A stretch of 64,000 nucleotides of DNA from Sphingomonas sp. 3P27F8 (GTDB lineage: Bacteria > Pseudomonadota > Alphaproteobacteria > Sphingomonadales > Sphingomonadaceae), in assembly GCF_005502745.1 (NCBI RefSeq), contig NZ_SCNL01000002.1, forward strand, positions 248,001 to 312,000, written 5' to 3'. The translations under genes and the position numbers were made by a program. Shown here one piece after another: positions 24,194-33,484 of the stretch. The number at the start of each line of letters is the position of its first letter. The first letter of the stretch is position 1. A model generated the notes under the pieces. The model had not been told where the DNA came from. It did not search any database and saw only the letters and a program-made list of their open reading frames with translations.

Positions 24194-25703
24194 ACGCCCG
24201 GATATCGTTCGAAAGTTTCTGCAAATCCTCGTCGCGCACGTACATCATGTGCCCGGCATGATAGTAATGCCACTCGATCCTGCCATCCGTCGGCATTCCG
24301 GTGCGTGAAAAGGAATATTCCGCCCCGAAGAACGGCGTGGCGAAATCATAATAGCCCTGACCCGCGAACACGCGCAGCCCGCTGTTCTCGCGCAGCGCCC
24401 GGCCGATATAGGGCGCGACATTGACATAGATGTCGCCGCCACGGGGCCCGGGAATCTTCCAGTCCCAGTCACGCACGGCGCCGATCGAGGAATAGACCAG
24501 CTCCGGCGAATATTTCAGACCCTCTCGCGCCCACCAGTTCATCGCCGACGTATAGGAGCCGTCGATGCCGTAGAAGCTCGGATCGTTATCCGGCTCTTCC
24601 CCGGCGGCGTCATAGTCCCTGCCGGTGTAGCGAGTGTCGAGCCGCCCGATCGTCAGCCCGCGATCACGCAACAATTCCTTGTAGAACCGGCCCGGCGACA
24701 GGCGAAGATCGGCGTTCTGAAGAAACGTCTGCGATACGCCGGTGAAGCGGGAAAGCTGCGGCAGGATCTGCGCGCGCTCCTGAACGGTAAGCGCATTGCC
24801 CTTCAACAGCGCCGAAGCATAGGGACCGATCGCGAAGGCGCGGGCCTGCGCGACGAATTCCTCCACGGTCGCCGGCTTGTTCGGCACCTTGTCGTGATAC
24901 CAGGCGGTCGCCGCCATCGACGGCAGGTTGGTGACATAGCCAAGCTCGTTGCCCGGCGCCTCCGCCGCCTGGCTGAAATCCATGATCGAGGAAATCAGGA
25001 TGATCCCGTTGACCGCGACATCGGTGTAGCTGCCCTCAAGCTCGTTGATGACCGCCGCAGAGCGCGTGGTGCCGTAGCTTTCGCCACCGATGAACTTGGG
25101 CGCGTTCCAGCGGCCGTTTGCGTCAAGCCACAGCCGGATGAAGCGCGCCATCGATTTGGCGTCGGCGGTGACGCCCCAATAATCCTTCGGATCGGTCTTG
25201 CCGAGCGCGCGGCTGAATCCGGTGCCGACCGGATCGATGAAGACCAGATCGGTCACGTCCAGCAGCGAGGCATTGTTGTCGATGATCCGATAGGGTGGCG
25301 CGCCATCATCCTTGGCATCCGGCAGCACCACGCGTTTCGGCCCGAACGCCCCCATCTGCAGCCACAGCGAACCCGAACCCGGCCCGCCATTCCACAGGAA
25401 CGTCACCGGGCGGTTGGGATCGGTCGGCCCTTCCTTGATGTAGCTGTATGACGTGATCGAGGCGAGCGGCTTGCCGTCCTTGTCTTTCAGATAGGTGTCA
25501 CCGGCGACCGCACGAAACGCTATCTTCGTGCCACCGAACGTGCCGTTATGATGCGTGACCGAGACGACCGGGGGAGGAATCGCCGGATCGCCGCCCTTTT
25601 CCACCGGCGGCTTTTCCTCGCCCTTCCTGTCCTGCGCGATGGCAGGCGCGGCCAGCATGATGCCCGCCGCAGACAGAGCGAGTGCGATCCGAAATTTCAT
25701 CAT
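24177..25703 (-). CDS. Exported S10 family serine carboxypeptidase-like peptidase
   Basis: Secreted or periplasmic peptidase of 508 residues. Signal peptide ends APAIA/Q (about 20-22). The S10 fold shows FLWNGGPGSGS (oxyanion loop), nucleophile Ser in GGESYGTTR, Asp in GYYDFATP and His in HAGHMMY near the C-terminus, so the triad is complete. Family members remove C-terminal residues at acidic pH; the bacterial subgroup is poorly studied. The start ATG 25703 (double ATG) follows a GGGGGG Shine-Dalgarno. It is transcribed next to, and in the same direction as, trxB, with 60 bases between. Confidence 0.9.
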   Translation of the reverse strand: MMKFRIALALSAAGIMLAAPAIAQDRKGEEKPPVEKGGDPAIPPPVVSVTHHNGTFGGTKIAFRAVAGDTYLKDKDGKPLASITSYSYIKEGPTDPNRPVTFLWNGGPGSGSLWLQMGAFGPKRVVLPDAKDDGAPPYRIIDNNASLLDVTDLVFIDPVGTGFSRALGKTDPKDYWGVTADAKSMARFIRLWLDANGRWNAPKFIGGESYGTTRSAAVINELEGSYTDVAVNGIILISSIMDFSQAAEAPGNELGYVTNLPSMAATAWYHDKVPNKPATVEEFVAQARAFAIGPYASALLKGNALTVQERAQILPQLSRFTGVSQTFLQNADLRLSPGRFYKELLRDRGLTIGRLDTRYTGRDYDAAGEEPDNDPSFYGIDGSYTSAMNWWAREGLKYSPELVYSSIGAVRDWDWKIPGPRGGDIYVNVAPYIGRALRENSGLRVFAGQGYYDFATPFFGAEYSFSRTGMPTDGRIEWHYYHAGHMMYVRDEDLQKLSNDIRAFIRKR

Positions 25704-25763
25704 TCCCCCCAAATTATGGCTTTCCGGCGAGACGTTTGCGCCACGAAGGGGGGCCATGCAACC

Positions 25764-26732
25764 CTACTCGGCGGCTTCCGCGATCTTCTCGAAATCGGCC
25801 TCGGCAAGGAAGCGTTCCGCGTCCAGCGCGGCCATGCAGCCAGTGCCGGCCGCTGTCACCGCCTGGCGATAGACCTTGTCCATCACATCGCCGCACGCGA
25901 ACACGCCCGGCACGCTGGTGCGTGTCGATCCCGCGTGCACCGCGACATAGCCGTCGGCGTCCAGCTCCAGATGCCCACGGAACAATTCGGTCGCCGGGTG
26001 ATGCCCGATCGCGACGAAACCGCCCTGCACGTCGAGCCGCGACGCCTCCCCCGTCACCGTATCGCGCAGATCGAGCGCGACCAGCCCGGCGGCGCCGCCG
26101 CCGTCGACAAACTCGCGCACTTCCTTGTTCCACAACACCTTGATGCTGGGATGGGCGAAGAGCCGCTCCTGCAGGATCTTCTCGGCGCGTAGCGAATCGC
26201 GGCGGTGGATCAGCGTGACGTCATCGGAATGATTGGTGAGGTACAGCGCCTCCTCCACGGCGGTATTGCCGCCGCCGATCACCGCCACCTGCTTGCCGCG
26301 ATAGAAGAAGCCGTCGCACGTGGCGCAGGCACTGACGCCCTTGCCCTTCATCGGCTCCTCGCTGTCGATGCCGAGCCATTTGGCCTGCGCGCCGGTCGCG
26401 ATCACCAGCACCTCGCCCTCGTAGATATCGCCGCCATCCCCGACGAGCCGGAACGGGCGCTTCGTCAGGTCCACCTCGACGATCGTATCCCACATCAGCC
26501 GCGTGCCGACATGCTCGGCCTGCTTCTGCATCTGCTCCATCAGCCAGGGGCCCTGGATCACATCCGCGAAGCCGGGGTAATTTTCCACATCGGTGGTGAT
26601 GGTGAGCTGGCCGCCGGGCTGGATGCCCTGGACGACGATCGGCTGCATCCCGGCGCGCGCGCCATAAATGGCCGCCGAAAGGCCCGCCGGGCCAGAGCCG
26701 AGAATCAGCATGCGAGTAGTGTGCGTGGTCAT
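25764..26732 (-). CDS. trxB: Thioredoxin-disulfide reductase
   Basis: Flavoprotein of 322 residues reducing thioredoxin with NADPH. FAD-binding GSGPAGLSAAIYGARAG is near the N-terminus (residues 12-28), the redox-active CATC is in SACATCDGFF (about 139), the NADPH motif GGGNTAVEEAL follows, and the C-terminal FAD motif GVFACGDVMD is present. Length is standard. ATG 26732 begins MTTHTTRMLILGSGPAG. It diverges from the leucyl aminopeptidase gene with 79 bases between, where both promoters must lie. Confidence 0.95.
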   Translation of the reverse strand: MTTHTTRMLILGSGPAGLSAAIYGARAGMQPIVVQGIQPGGQLTITTDVENYPGFADVIQGPWLMEQMQKQAEHVGTRLMWDTIVEVDLTKRPFRLVGDGGDIYEGEVLVIATGAQAKWLGIDSEEPMKGKGVSACATCDGFFYRGKQVAVIGGGNTAVEEALYLTNHSDDVTLIHRRDSLRAEKILQERLFAHPSIKVLWNKEVREFVDGGGAAGLVALDLRDTVTGEASRLDVQGGFVAIGHHPATELFRGHLELDADGYVAVHAGSTRTSVPGVFACGDVMDKVYRQAVTAAGTGCMAALDAERFLAEADFEKIAEAAE

Positions 26733-26811
26733 ATCGGCGATGTAGAACGCCGTTCGACAGTTGCAAACCGCCCGCGTTGCGTGGACGCGCAACTCCTGCT
26801 TTGGTGGCGGC

Positions 26812-28191
26812 ATGACGGACTTTACCCCCATGTTGCAGCCCGATCGCGGGCAGACGGCGCGTGCGATCCATGTCATCCATCCCGATGCCTTCACGGACTG
26901 GCTCGCCGGCCAGCCGCCGCGCGTGCGGAGCGCCGTTGCGGCCAACAGGGTCGCGGGCAAGGCGGGCGAGCGGGCGGTGCTGCCGGGCGATGCGGCGGAG
27001 GACTGGTCGTACCTTTTGGTATGCAACGAAGCGGAAAGCTCGCCGTGGCGGATCGCCTCGCTCGGCACTTCGCTGCCGGAAGGCACATACCGGCTCGCCT
27101 CCGGCGAGCCGGGGGCGGCGATGCTCGGCTGGCTGCTGGGACAATATCGTTTCGAGCGGTACCGCGCCGACCCTGGCGAGCCGCGCGTGCTGCTATCCGG
27201 CGAACCGGCGAAGATCGAGGAAGCGCTGCGCGTTGCCGAGGCGACCGCGCTGGTGCGCGATCTCGTGAACACCGGCGCATCCGATCTTGGCCCGGCGCAG
27301 CTCGAGGACATCGCCGAGGCGCTGGCGAAGAAACACGGCGCGCTTTTCAGCGTGACGCGCGGCGACGCGCTCGCGATCGGCTATCCGATGATCCACGCGG
27401 TCGGGCAGGCGGCGGCGAAGGAGAATGCCCCGCGCCTCATCGAGCTGGAATGGGGCGACCCGACGCATCCGCGCGTCGCGCTCGTCGGCAAGGGCGTATG
27501 CTTCGATTCCGGCGGTCTCGATATCAAGCCTGCCGCCGGGATGCGGCTGATGAAGAAGGACATGGGCGGCGCAGCGCACATGCTCGCACTGGCGGGGCTG
27601 GTGATGGGCGCACGGCTCAAGGTTCGGCTTCACCTGCTGATCCCGGCCGTCGAAAATGCCATCGCGGGCAACGCGTTCCGCCCCGGCGACGTGCTGAGGA
27701 CACGGCTTGGCCTGACGGTCGAGAACACCAACACCGACGCGGAGGGCCGGCTGATCCTTGGCGACGCGCTGGCGAGGGCGGTCGAGGGGGAACCGGCGCT
27801 GATCCTCGATTTCGCCACGCTCACCGGCGCCGCGCGAGTGGCACTTGGGCCTGATCTGCCGCCGCTGTTCGCCAACGACGAGCCGCTCGCGGAAGAGCTT
27901 CTGTCGGCTGCGGCGCGCGTCGGCGACCCCCTGTGGCGGATGCCCTTGTGGGATGGATATGACGAGATGCTGAAATCCGATGTGGCCGACATCGTCAATG
28001 CGCCCGACAGCGGGTTCGCCGGCGCGGTGACAGCCGCGTTGTTCCTGCGGCGCTTCGTGCCGGCAGCGATCCCGTGGGCGCATGTCGATACCTTCGCCTG
28101 GCGGCCGGCGGCGAAGGCGGGGCGCCCCAAGGGCGGCGACGCGCTCGGCCTGCGGGCGGCGTGGGAGGTGCTGAAGGCGCGCTATTCATGA
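26812..28191 (+). CDS. M17 family leucyl aminopeptidase
   Basis: Metallo-aminopeptidase of 459 residues. The C-terminal catalytic domain carries GKGVCFDSGGLDIKP (metal Lys and Asp), MKKDMGGAAH and the family signature NTDAEGRL, which supplies metal ligands. The N-terminal domain is divergent, as usual. It frees N-terminal amino acids from peptides in the cytoplasm. The start is ATG 26812, weakly supported by GGTGG. The stop overlaps the ATG of the damaged DUF1905 gene (ATGA). Confidence 0.93.
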   Translation: MTDFTPMLQPDRGQTARAIHVIHPDAFTDWLAGQPPRVRSAVAANRVAGKAGERAVLPGDAAEDWSYLLVCNEAESSPWRIASLGTSLPEGTYRLASGEPGAAMLGWLLGQYRFERYRADPGEPRVLLSGEPAKIEEALRVAEATALVRDLVNTGASDLGPAQLEDIAEALAKKHGALFSVTRGDALAIGYPMIHAVGQAAAKENAPRLIELEWGDPTHPRVALVGKGVCFDSGGLDIKPAAGMRLMKKDMGGAAHMLALAGLVMGARLKVRLHLLIPAVENAIAGNAFRPGDVLRTRLGLTVENTNTDAEGRLILGDALARAVEGEPALILDFATLTGAARVALGPDLPPLFANDEPLAEELLSAAARVGDPLWRMPLWDGYDEMLKSDVADIVNAPDSGFAGAVTAALFLRRFVPAAIPWAHVDTFAWRPAAKAGRPKGGDALGLRAAWEVLKARYS

Positions 28192-28622
28192 GCGACCCGC
28201 CGCCGGTGGAAATCACTTTCGCGGCGGTGGTCATCCAATGGGCGGGCCGGCACCTTTCTTCTTCGCGCCGGTGCCCGAGAAATATGCGGACGCGATCCGC
28301 GGCACGCACCGCGAGCTGTGGCGGCGTCCCGGTCAACGTGGCGCCAGGCGACGTCACATTCACTACCTCGCTATTCCCGCGCGACGGCGGCTATCTCGTG
28401 CCAATCAGCAATGCGGTGCGTGAGAAAACCGGCGCGGCGACCGGCGAGATCACGCAACTCACGCTATCGGTCCCGGTGCGCCGAGCGGGCGCTCAGGCAC
28501 CCGCGGCGATAATCGGCGCGAACTTCGCCGCCGTCAGGCTCGCGCCGCCGACCAGCGCGCCATCGACATCACGCGCGTGGAGCAGCGCGGCGGCATTCTC
28601 CGCCGTCACCGATCCCCCGTAA
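28188..28622 (+). pseudogene. DUF1905-domain protein with two compensating frameshifts
   Basis: The frame opens with MSDPPPVEITFAAVVIQW and later gives VPVNVAPGDVTFTTSLFPRDGGYLVPISNAVREK (DUF1905 core: TTSLFPRDGGYLVPI). Between these, the sequence that matches the family, GPAPFFFAPVPEKYADAIRG and HRELWRR, is in another frame. One base seems lost near 28242 (TGG-GC-GGG) and one gained near 28325 (CGG-C-GTC). The frame stays open, so a 144-residue product with an altered centre is possible; it also runs 130 bases into the antisense of tpiA. Either a decaying gene or two sequencing errors. It overlaps the aminopeptidase stop by ATGA. Confidence 0.6.
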
Positions 28623-29224
28623 AGCAACCGCACGGCTGCCGCCGCCTCGGCTCCCAGCACCGCCGCCAGCGTCGCGCGGATCGCGCCGTGCATCGCTTCC
28701 ACGTCCGCAACCGTCGCGGTGCGGCCCGTGCCGATCGCCCAGATCGGCTCATAGGCGATCGCGAGCCAGTCCCCCGCCGCGCCTTCGGGCAGCGAAGCGC
28801 GAATCTGCGACGTCACCACCGCCTCGGCATTACCGGCCTCGCGCTGTTCCAGCGTCTCGCCGACGCACAGGATCGCGTCCATGCCATGGCGCCGCAGCGC
28901 CCCGGCCTTCGCCTTCACATCCGCATCGCTTTCGCACTGGCCCTGGCGGCGCTCCGAATGGCCGACGATCGAGAAGGTGGCACCGGCCTCCCTGGCCATC
29001 GTGGCCGAGATACAGCCAGTATGCGCGCCGCTGTCCGCGGCATGCACATCCTCCGCCCCGATCGGAAAGGCGGCGCGGGCCGCCGCCGGGGCGATCAGCG
29101 TCGCGGGCAGCGCGATCGCGACATCGACGCGCGGATCGAGCGCCGCACCGATCCCGTCGAGCTCGGCGAGGCTCGCAAGCGAACCGTTCATCTTCCAGTT
29201 TCCGGCAACAAGCTTGCGACGCAT
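28493..29224 (-). CDS. tpiA: Triose-phosphate isomerase
   Basis: TIM-barrel enzyme of 243 residues interconverting dihydroxyacetone phosphate and glyceraldehyde 3-phosphate. Catalytic residues are visible: Lys 11 in GNWKMNG, His 89 in SIVGHSERR, Glu 159 in AYEPIWAIGTG, plus the phosphate loop LYGGSV. GGAGG directly upstream of ATG 29224 sets the start. It diverges from ppiD (118 bases between) and is convergent with the DUF1905 frame. The length is slightly shorter than the usual 250. Confidence 0.95.
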   Translation of the reverse strand: MRRKLVAGNWKMNGSLASLAELDGIGAALDPRVDVAIALPATLIAPAAARAAFPIGAEDVHAADSGAHTGCISATMAREAGATFSIVGHSERRQGQCESDADVKAKAGALRRHGMDAILCVGETLEQREAGNAEAVVTSQIRASLPEGAAGDWLAIAYEPIWAIGTGRTATVADVEAMHGAIRATLAAVLGAEAAAAVRLLYGGSVTAENAAALLHARDVDGALVGGASLTAAKFAPIIAAGA

Positions 29225-29342
29225 ATTCCTCCCCTTGGCGGCAACAATCTCCATCCGCCCGCTCGTTAGCCGCGCTCGGCGCTTGATGCCACCCGAAGCC
29301 GACCCTAAAGCCTCCGCTGCAACATTACGGGTTTTCACGCGC

Positions 29343-31280
29343 ATGCTCGGTTTCTTTCGGCGGCTCATCAATTCCAAGGTCGGGCTCGTCATCACCTTCG
29401 TCATACTGGGCATGATCGCGCTGGCCTTTGCCGCGGGGGACGTTACCGGCCTGCGCTCGGGCAGCGGCGGCATGACGAAGACGACGGTCGCGCGCATCGG
29501 CAACACCGCAATCGGTGAGGCGCAGCTCAAGCAGCGCGTCACCGATCAGCTCAATGAGATCCGCCAGCAGAACCCGGCGATCGACATGCCAACGCTGATC
29601 GCGGACGGCGGGGTGGAGAGTATTCTCGACCAGCTTATCAGCGGCATCGCGCTGGAGAAGTTCGGGCAGGATCAGGGTATGTCGGTGAGCCGCGCGCTGG
29701 TCGGCAGCGAGTTGCAGAGCATCCCCGCGCTGATTGGGCCGACCGGCAAGTTCGATCAGGCAATCTATGAGCGCATCCTCCAGCAGCGCCGCATGACCGA
29801 CAAGCAGGTGCAGGCCGAGATCGCGCAGCAGGCGATGGCGCGCTTCCTGCTGGGCGCGACGGTGGGCGCGGCGCAGGTGGCGGATTCGGTGGCGCTGCCT
29901 TATGCCTCGCTGCTGCTCGAGCGACGCACCGGCGAGGCGGCGTTCATTCCCGCCGCCGCGACGGCCGCCGGTCCGGCGCCAACGGACGCTGAACTCGCCG
30001 ATTTCTACAAGCGTAACGTCGCGCGCTACACCGTGCCGGAGCGCCGCGTGATCCGCTATGCGCGCGTCAACCCGGAAATGGTGAAGGCGCAGGCGCAGCC
30101 GACCGAGGCGGAGATTGCCCAGGCCTATAATGCGGACCGGGCCAAATATGCGGCGAAGGAGAAGCGCTCGCTCACCCAGGTGGTGGTGCTTGACCGGAAA
30201 GCGGCCGACGCGCTCGTCGCCAAGGCCAGATCCGGCTCGATCGCGGACGCCGCGCGAGCCGCCGGGCTCGAACCGCGCACGTTGAGCAGCGTCGAGAAGT
30301 CGGCCTATGCCACGCAGACCTCCGCCGCCGCCGCGGACGCCGCGTTCGGCGCGGTCAAAGGCGCGGTAGTGGGCCCGATCAAGGGTGGTGTCGGCTTTGT
30401 CGTCGTCAAGGTCGATGCGATCGAGCAGGTGCCGGCCAAGACGCTCGCGCAGGTGCACGATGAGATTGCCAAGGCGCTGACCGTTCAGAAGACCACCGCC
30501 GCGATGAGCTCGATCCATGACAAGCTCGATGACGCCAGCGCCGAGAACGCCAATTTCAGCGAACTGGTAGCCGATAACAAGCTGACGGCGGAAACAAGCC
30601 CCGCGCTGGCCGCCACCGGCATCAATCCGGACGACCCCGCATCCAAAGCCGATCCCGCGCTGGCCGAGATCGTCAAGGCCGGCTTCGCGGCCGAGGAAGG
30701 CGATTCGCCGACGCTGGTGCAGACGGCGGCGGACGGCAGCTTCGCGCTGGTCGCGCTCGATCGCATCGTCCACAGCGCGCCGCGCCCGCTGACGCAGGTG
30801 CGCGAGGCTGTGGCCAAGGACTTTATCGCCGATCGCGCACGCAAGGCAGCGCGTCAGGCAGCTGCGGCAGTGCTGGCCAAGGTGCAGAAGGGCACGCCGC
30901 TCGCACAGGCTGCAGCCGGCGTGAACGGCGTCGCGATCCGCCCGCTCGCCGGCGTACGCGGGCAGATCGCGCAGCAGCGTGGCGCCGATCCGGCGCTGGC
31001 GCTGATGTTCAGCCTGCCCGGAGGCGCGGCCCGGATGCTGGAGGCGGCGAACAACACCGGCTGGATAGTGGTGAAGGTCGCCACGATCACCGCGGGCGAT
31101 GCCGGCAAGGTGCCGCCGCTGGTCGCCTCCACAAAACGAGAGCTGGGCACGCTGGTCGGTCGCGAATATGCCATGCAGTTCACCAACGCGGTGAAGGCTG
31201 AGCTTAAGGTGCAGCGCAACGCGGCCGATATCGCGCGGGTGAAGGCCGATCTTCTGGGCAAGGATGCGTCAAATCAGTAA
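29343..31280 (+). CDS. ppiD: Peptidyl-prolyl isomerase PpiD-like (SurA N-domain)
   Basis: Inner-membrane-anchored periplasmic folding factor of 645 residues. One N-terminal membrane helix (about 12-32, VGLVITFVILGMIALAFAAG) is followed by the SurA-N type chaperone helices (IGEAQLKQRVTDQLNEIRQQ) and a parvulin-like domain around residues 230-370 (FYKRNVARYTVPERRVI then VVGPIKGGVGFVVVKV). The C-terminal third is another periplasmic chaperone region. It assists outer-membrane and exported protein folding. ATG 29343 is chosen because the protein then starts MLGFFRRLINSK as in relatives. It overlaps trpE by 17 bases. Confidence 0.92.
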   Translation: MLGFFRRLINSKVGLVITFVILGMIALAFAAGDVTGLRSGSGGMTKTTVARIGNTAIGEAQLKQRVTDQLNEIRQQNPAIDMPTLIADGGVESILDQLISGIALEKFGQDQGMSVSRALVGSELQSIPALIGPTGKFDQAIYERILQQRRMTDKQVQAEIAQQAMARFLLGATVGAAQVADSVALPYASLLLERRTGEAAFIPAAATAAGPAPTDAELADFYKRNVARYTVPERRVIRYARVNPEMVKAQAQPTEAEIAQAYNADRAKYAAKEKRSLTQVVVLDRKAADALVAKARSGSIADAARAAGLEPRTLSSVEKSAYATQTSAAAADAAFGAVKGAVVGPIKGGVGFVVVKVDAIEQVPAKTLAQVHDEIAKALTVQKTTAAMSSIHDKLDDASAENANFSELVADNKLTAETSPALAATGINPDDPASKADPALAEIVKAGFAAEEGDSPTLVQTAADGSFALVALDRIVHSAPRPLTQVREAVAKDFIADRARKAARQAAAAVLAKVQKGTPLAQAAAGVNGVAIRPLAGVRGQIAQQRGADPALALMFSLPGGAARMLEAANNTGWIVVKVATITAGDAGKVPPLVASTKRELGTLVGREYAMQFTNAVKAELKVQRNAADIARVKADLLGKDASNQ

Positions 31281-32769
31281 CGCCGCCGAAAGCGCGCTCG
31301 CTGCCGGGCGCCCCGCGCTGCTATGGCGTCGGCGCGTCGCGGATACCGAAACGCCGGTCGCCGCTGCGCTGAAGCTGATCGAGCCGGGGCGCGGCGATTT
31401 TCTGCTCGAGTCGGTCGAGGGCGGCTCCGTTCGCGGGCGCCACAGCCTGATCGGCCTCGCTCCCGATCTGGTCTTTCGCGCAGAGGGCCACCGCGCCGCG
31501 ATCAACGCGCAGTGGCTGACCGATCGGGAAGCCTTCACGCCATGCGCTGAGCCGACGCTGGCGGCGTTGCGCAAACTGGTGGCGGAATGTCGTGCGGAAG
31601 TGCCGGCCGAACTTCCGCGCGCGCTGGCATGCCTGGTCGGCTATTTTGGTTATGAAACGATGGCGCTGGCGGAAAACCTGCCGGTGCCCCAGGCCGATCC
31701 GCTCGGCCTACCGGACATGATGTTCGTGCGGCCGACGGTGATCCTGGTGTTCGACCGACTGGCCGATGCGCTGTTCTTCGTCGCCCCCGTATGGCCAGAT
31801 GCGAGCCGAGATGCTCCCACGCTGATTGCGGAAGCAGAGGAACGGCTCGACGCGGTGGAGGCGAGCCTGTCCACCGCCGCCCTGCCGGCGCGGGCGACGG
31901 GCGAGCCGATGGCGATCGCGCTCAACCCCGTGCTCGCGCCGGGCCGCTATGGGGAGATGGTGGCGCGCGCGAAGGATTATATCGCAGCGGGCGACATCTT
32001 TCAGGTCGTGCTCGCGCAGCGCTTCACGGCGCCCTTCGCGCTGCCGCCGTTCGAGCTTTATCGCGCGCTCCGGCGGATCAATCCGTCGCCCTTCCTCTAT
32101 CACCTCGACCTGCCAGGTTTCGCGCTGACCGGATCAAGCCCGGAAATTCTTGTCCGCGCACGCGACGGGGAGGTCACGATCCGTCCGATCGCCGGCACGC
32201 GACCGCGCGGCAAGACGGCGAGTGAGGACGAGGCGAACCGCACCGGCCTTCTCGCCGATCCCAAGGAACGCGCCGAGCATCTGATGTTGCTGGATCTGGG
32301 ACGCAACGATGTCGGCCGCGTCGCCTCCGCCGGCAGCGTGACGGTGACCGACAGCTACATGGTCGAGTTCTACAGCCATGTGATGCACATCGTTTCGAAC
32401 GTCGTCGGCCGGCTCGATCCGGCGCATGACGCGATCGACGCGTTGCTCGCCGGCTTTCCCGCCGGCACGGTCAGCGGCGCGCCCAAGGTGCGCGCATGCC
32501 AGATCATCGCCGAATTGGAACAGGAAAAGCGCGGCGCCTATGCCGGTGGCGTCGGCTATTTTTCCCCCGACGGATCGATGGATTCCTGCATCGTGCTACG
32601 CACGGCGGTGGTGAAGGACGGGACGATCCACATGCAGGCTGGTGCCGGGATCGTCGCCGATTCCGATCCGGTTTATGAGCAGCGCGAGTGCGAGGCGAAG
32701 GCGGGCGCGCTGATCGCCGCCGCGCGCGAGGCGATCGCCGAGGCGAGCGCCGCCGGGTTCGGGCAATAG
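31264..32769 (+). CDS. trpE: Anthranilate synthase component I
   Basis: Protein of 501 residues that makes anthranilate from chorismate, first step of tryptophan synthesis. The N-terminal domain has LLESVEGG, part of the tryptophan-feedback site. The chorismate-binding half has IFQVVLAQRF, NPSPFLYHL, GSSPEILVR, PIAGTRPRGKT, LDLGRNDVGR and AGAGIVADSDP. ATG 31264 lies inside the end of ppiD, so the two are probably co-transcribed. No trpG follows; the next gene is convergent, so the glutaminase subunit must be elsewhere beyond the window. Confidence 0.95.
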   Translation: MRQISNAAESALAAGRPALLWRRRVADTETPVAAALKLIEPGRGDFLLESVEGGSVRGRHSLIGLAPDLVFRAEGHRAAINAQWLTDREAFTPCAEPTLAALRKLVAECRAEVPAELPRALACLVGYFGYETMALAENLPVPQADPLGLPDMMFVRPTVILVFDRLADALFFVAPVWPDASRDAPTLIAEAEERLDAVEASLSTAALPARATGEPMAIALNPVLAPGRYGEMVARAKDYIAAGDIFQVVLAQRFTAPFALPPFELYRALRRINPSPFLYHLDLPGFALTGSSPEILVRARDGEVTIRPIAGTRPRGKTASEDEANRTGLLADPKERAEHLMLLDLGRNDVGRVASAGSVTVTDSYMVEFYSHVMHIVSNVVGRLDPAHDAIDALLAGFPAGTVSGAPKVRACQIIAELEQEKRGAYAGGVGYFSPDGSMDSCIVLRTAVVKDGTIHMQAGAGIVADSDPVYEQRECEAKAGALIAAAREAIAEASAAGFGQ

Positions 32770-32771
32770 CG

Positions 32772-32793
32772 CGCCGCCACCGATCAGGCGGCG
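32772..32793. terminator. Hairpin between convergent trpE and DUF4893 gene
   Basis: CGCCGCC (32772-32778) and GGCGGCG (32787-32793) are perfect complements around an 8-base loop, two bases after the trpE stop. No T-run is seen on either strand. It could act as a weak bidirectional 3' end. Confidence 0.35.
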
Positions 32794-32803
32794 GCACGAT
32801 CGC

Positions 32804-33481
32804 TCAGCGTTCCGGGGTGATCTCCACCAGTTCGGCCACTGCGTCGAATTGCGGCTCCGGCACGATCAGGCGCCAGCGCGCCTCGCCGATGCGATCGAGA
32901 TACGCGATCATGTTGCGTTTCGCATCGACGCCATATTCGAGCGGCAGGCGTTCGTCGCCTAGCTCAAGCGTGCCCAGGAAAACGCCGCGTCCGGGCGGCC
33001 CGGCGAAGAAGCGCCCGATCGGCCGCTGCGTGCCATCATTGACGGTGAACCAGGTCTCGCCGTCATCCTGTCCAACCGTGCAACGTGCGGCTGGCAGCTC
33101 CACGAAATTCCGGTTCACCGGCCGCTTCGCGCCAAGCTTTATGATGCGGCAACGATAATTTCCGGCGGGGATGATCGGGTTGTCGAGCGCGCGATCCGGA
33201 TCGTAGAGCATTTCATCGCGCGCGATCGCCTCGCCCCCGCCACCGGCTTTGGCGCGTGCCACCGCATCGAGCCAGGTGGTGCGCCAGTTGCGCAGCCGCT
33301 CACGATCGCGCTGCGTCGATGCTTGCCGCCAGGCGGATTCCACGCCTCCGCACTTGGCAGCGCGATCGGGAAGGGTATGTTCCCGCACTACCGCTTCGGC
33401 TTCTTGCGGCGGGATTTGCACCGCGCCGACGGCACCGGCTTGGCAAGCCGCGACGGCAGCTAGAGCGACCAGCAATCCCAT
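32804..33481 (-). CDS. DUF4893-like exported protein
   Basis: Protein of 225 residues without known function. The N-terminus has a hydrophobic stretch with a possible lipobox-like AACQ (about residues 10-14), then a conserved-looking RLRNWRTTWLDAVARAK, a LYDPDRALDNPIIPAGNYRCRIIKLGAK segment (GNYRCR core) and an aromatic C-terminal half. These fit the DUF4893 family found in sphingomonads. It begins three bases after the 3-hydroxybutyrate dehydrogenase stop, so it is the last gene of the patatin-hbdH operon; its role there is unknown. Confidence 0.75.
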   Translation of the reverse strand: MGLLVALAAVAACQAGAVGAVQIPPQEAEAVVREHTLPDRAAKCGGVESAWRQASTQRDRERLRNWRTTWLDAVARAKAGGGGEAIARDEMLYDPDRALDNPIIPAGNYRCRIIKLGAKRPVNRNFVELPAARCTVGQDDGETWFTVNDGTQRPIGRFFAGPPGRGVFLGTLELGDERLPLEYGVDAKRNMIAYLDRIGEARWRLIVPEPQFDAVAELVEITPER

Positions 33482-33484
33482 TGT

